A DNA stretch of 63,842 bases, from assembly GCA_947624745.1 (NCBI GenBank), contig CANQLR010000013.1, positions 1-63,842 on the forward strand. Reading direction: 5' to 3'. Under the pieces are notes generated by a model. That model was not told the origin of the DNA, did not search any database, and saw only the letters and a list, made by a program, of their open reading frames with translations. The position numbers and the translations under genes were made by a program. The stretch comes from an uncultured Clostridia bacterium. Its GTDB lineage: Bacteria; Bacillota; Clostridia; Oscillospirales; Ruminococcaceae. The first letter of the stretch is position 1. Each line of letters begins with the position of its first letter. Below, piece by piece: positions 62,183-63,842 of the stretch.

Positions 62183-62285
62183 GGTCTGTCCGACAGGAAT
62201 CGAACCAAGGCGTCGCCGAACTCCCTGCCGGTCTCTCCCTTGGAGACGACGCCTTCGCGAAGCCGCCTCGGCTTATGCCTCGGGT

Positions 62286-63485
62286 CTGCCGAATTATTGC
62301 CAGCCACTTCTTGGCATCGCTCTCTGTCCGGCGCACTGCCTCGACATCTGCGGTCAATACTTCAATCTTCTCCATCAGTTCGCCCTGCTCCGTCTGATAT
62401 TTTGCGGTCAGCATATTGAAGCTGTATTCGGTGATGCGTTCCGCCGCCCAGTTCTCATAGAGCCTTACGAACAATCCGTCAATCTCGTACTTTCGCTTCT
62501 CGGTCTTTTTCAAGTTCTAAAGCTGTTTCTTCCTCACTGCACTCCGTTCATTATTGCCTGAGCTTAGCAAACGCTCCAACATCTCTTCGTCTTGCTCCGC
62601 CTGTAACGCCTAATACTGTATTCGTGCCAATATATAATTATATAAAACTTCATAGCCGATATTGCGTGGGGTGCATCGCCTGTTTTTGTCTCTGTATTCC
62701 CGATTTCTTCCGCAGTTGTAATGGCGGTACAGTCCGCCTGGCTTGACAGCGCAAGAATATCTCGTTTTCCATCCGCAATCCGGGCATGCCAAAAATCCGA
62801 CAAAATTCTTTGTCGTTTTGTCCTTGCATCCCTTGCGCCTGCGCTCTCTCTGTTCCTGCACTGTGTTAAAGACATCCTTGGAAATGATAGCCTCAGAGTG
62901 CCCTCAACCCGCATCCCTTCCTCCTACCTGCGGCTTCTTTACCGTCTTTTTGTTTTTGTAAGATACGTTCGTCTGTTTTCCGTGAACACTGTTGCCGATG
63001 TACGTTTCGTCTTTCAAAATGTCGCGTACCGCTCGGATAACCCACGCATAAGCCTTTTCCGCAGGAGCGTTTTCGTAAAACTTCGCGAACTGCCCATACT
63101 TCTTGTAGTTGATATACCCCGCCGTTGGAATTTTTTCTTGAATGAGTACTTTTGTGATTTTTCCCGCACCTGCGCCACGAGCAGCAAGGTTGAAAATCTT
63201 TTCGATTATCCAAGCGGTGTCGGGGTCGATAGCGAGCTTGCTCTTGTTCTCTGGGTGACGCATATAACCGAGCGGTGCAGTTGTGAACGTGCACTCACCT
63301 ACTGCGAATTTCGCGTGCAATGCTGCTTTGACTTTACGGCTGGTATCTTTTGCTATGAACTCGTTGAACCAATTCTTGATGCCTGCCATATCGTTGTCGG
63401 TACTGTTCGGGTCGATGGTGTCGAAGTGGTCGTTTATCGCAATATAGCGCACGCCGTATTTAGGGAAAGTATACTCCTTTGGCAT
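62286..63485 (-). pseudogene. Decayed large serine recombinase
   Basis: In one continuous frame this reads as the middle and C-terminal parts of a large serine recombinase: AINDHFDTIDP, the KDTSRKVKAALHAKF helix, a recombinase domain (TTAPLGYMRHPE ... IPTAGYINYKKYG), a zinc ribbon (CPDCGWKTRYSC ... HYNC), and a coiled coil (YEIDGLFVRLYENW). It contains three in-frame stops (TGA near 62904, TAGs near 62610 and 62519) and lacks the N-terminal resolvase catalytic domain, so it is inactive. Relatives move Tn4451- or Tn916-like elements. It marks a former integration. Confidence 0.85.
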
Positions 63486-63576
63486 TAAAACTATAGAATT
63501 TTAGTATCTATTAGATATTAAATATTTACTTATTTGGTATCAAGTCTTTTTCTAAATCCGATGTAATATTAAAATC

Positions 63577-63613
63577 GCCCCCGATTGGTATCACGGTAAT
63601 ACCAATCGGGGGC
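63577..63613. terminator. Perfect 15-bp hairpin, likely terminator of the edge gene
   Basis: GCCCCCGATTGGTAT and its exact complement around a seven-base loop, ten bases after the stop of the partial CDS; on the minus strand TTTTAAT follows. Confidence 0.7.
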
Positions 63614-63623
63614 AAAAGCGGTA

Positions 63624-63842
63624 TTAAAAGCTGATGGCAAAGTCGAGTGCTGCCGAAATATTCTCATCATCTTCGGCAGACTGCGCAATTTCGGGGACGG
63701 ATTGAACAGGAGAAATCGCACCGACAGGAGCAAAGCGCAAAGCGCACTCAACGGTTTCGGCTATACGCTTCAAAAAAGCGTCCTCCTTTTCGCGGGTTTC
63801 AAGGTACGGATCCCGAAGCAGCTTTTCCTGCCGTTCAAAATA
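63624..63842 (-). CDS. C-terminal part of an unidentified protein (partial)
   Basis: 72 codons open to the right edge, ending AALDFAISF. Charged helical start (QEKLLRDPYLETREKEDAFLKR in two parts) and an acidic tail. Not recognised. It shares strand and proximity with the recombinase remnant, so it may belong to a mobile element. Confidence 0.45.
   Translation of the reverse strand, partial: YFERQEKLLRDPYLETREKEDAFLKRIAETVECALRFAPVGAISPVQSVPEIAQSAEDDENISAALDFAISF

Noticed and set aside
62180-62260. tRNA-like T-arm (minus strand GGTTCGATTCC) next to the recombinase remnant
   Set aside because: The T-stem does not pair well and I could not build acceptor, D or anticodon arms, so no tRNA gene or att site was called.

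Overview
The window looks like part of the chromosome of a GC-rich, Gram-positive gut Clostridia, most likely an Oscillospiraceae/Ruminococcaceae relative. This is inferred from gene content: a T-box leader in front of valS, a dgt-dnaG-rpoD (sigA type) operon, AgrA/AgrC-like LytTR signalling, many lipoproteins with Firmicutes lipoboxes, a choloylglycine hydrolase very like clostridial bile salt hydrolases, and consistent TTGACA-17-TATAAT promoters, several with an extended TGC before the -10. No rRNA, tRNA or CRISPR array was seen.

Layout. 1-4.6 kb: edge of a P-loop gene, dipeptidase and type I pullulanase (minus), SGNH esterase (plus). 4.8-14.8 kb: D-Ala-D-Ala carboxypeptidase, release factor 2 without its usual frameshift, a small membrane protein, T-box-controlled valS with a CPBP protease and a DUF3237 protein, MscS channel. 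15.2-18.9 kb: yifB/comM, aminoglycoside-adenylyltransferase-like protein, M28 peptidase. 19.5-22.4 kb: ECF sigma factor plus a membrane protein with about eight PepSY-like repeats. 22.4-31.4 kb: a five-gene oligopeptide ABC transporter in which every subunit except OppB is far larger than normal. 32.7-40.9 kb: MATE pump, small secreted peptide, SanA/YdcF protein, MazG-like hydrolase, bile salt hydrolase, acidic lipoprotein, RadC. 40.9-46.6 kb: an ABC ATPase next to a tandem family of unrecognised lipoproteins (three intact, one with a nonsense codon, one remnant). 47.3-57.7 kb: YigZ, L31, rpoD, dnaG, dgt, a MurF-alanine racemase fusion and a tandem double D-Ala-D-Ala ligase, so that the whole D-alanyl-D-alanine branch sits on two fused polypeptides. 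58.0-62.1 kb: a propeller/solute-binding-protein fusion lipoprotein divergent from a LytTR two-component system. 62.3-63.8 kb: a decayed serine recombinase and the edge of another gene.

The most striking structure is non-coding. Seven GC-rich intergenic islands hold about 20 copies of an 80-100 bp unit with fixed architecture: an outer inverted repeat (GGCGAAGCCC...GGGCTTCGCC or compensated variants) enclosing exactly three short hairpins drawn from a shared repertoire of stems. Two larger dispersed repeats, here called R1 (about 300 bp) and R2 (about 200 bp), accompany them. R1 keeps hairpins at fixed places but with different stem sequences in each copy. These islands are open in several frames and produce long spurious reading frames that extend real genes upstream (yifB, the sigma factor, MATE); those starts were corrected using ribosome binding sites.
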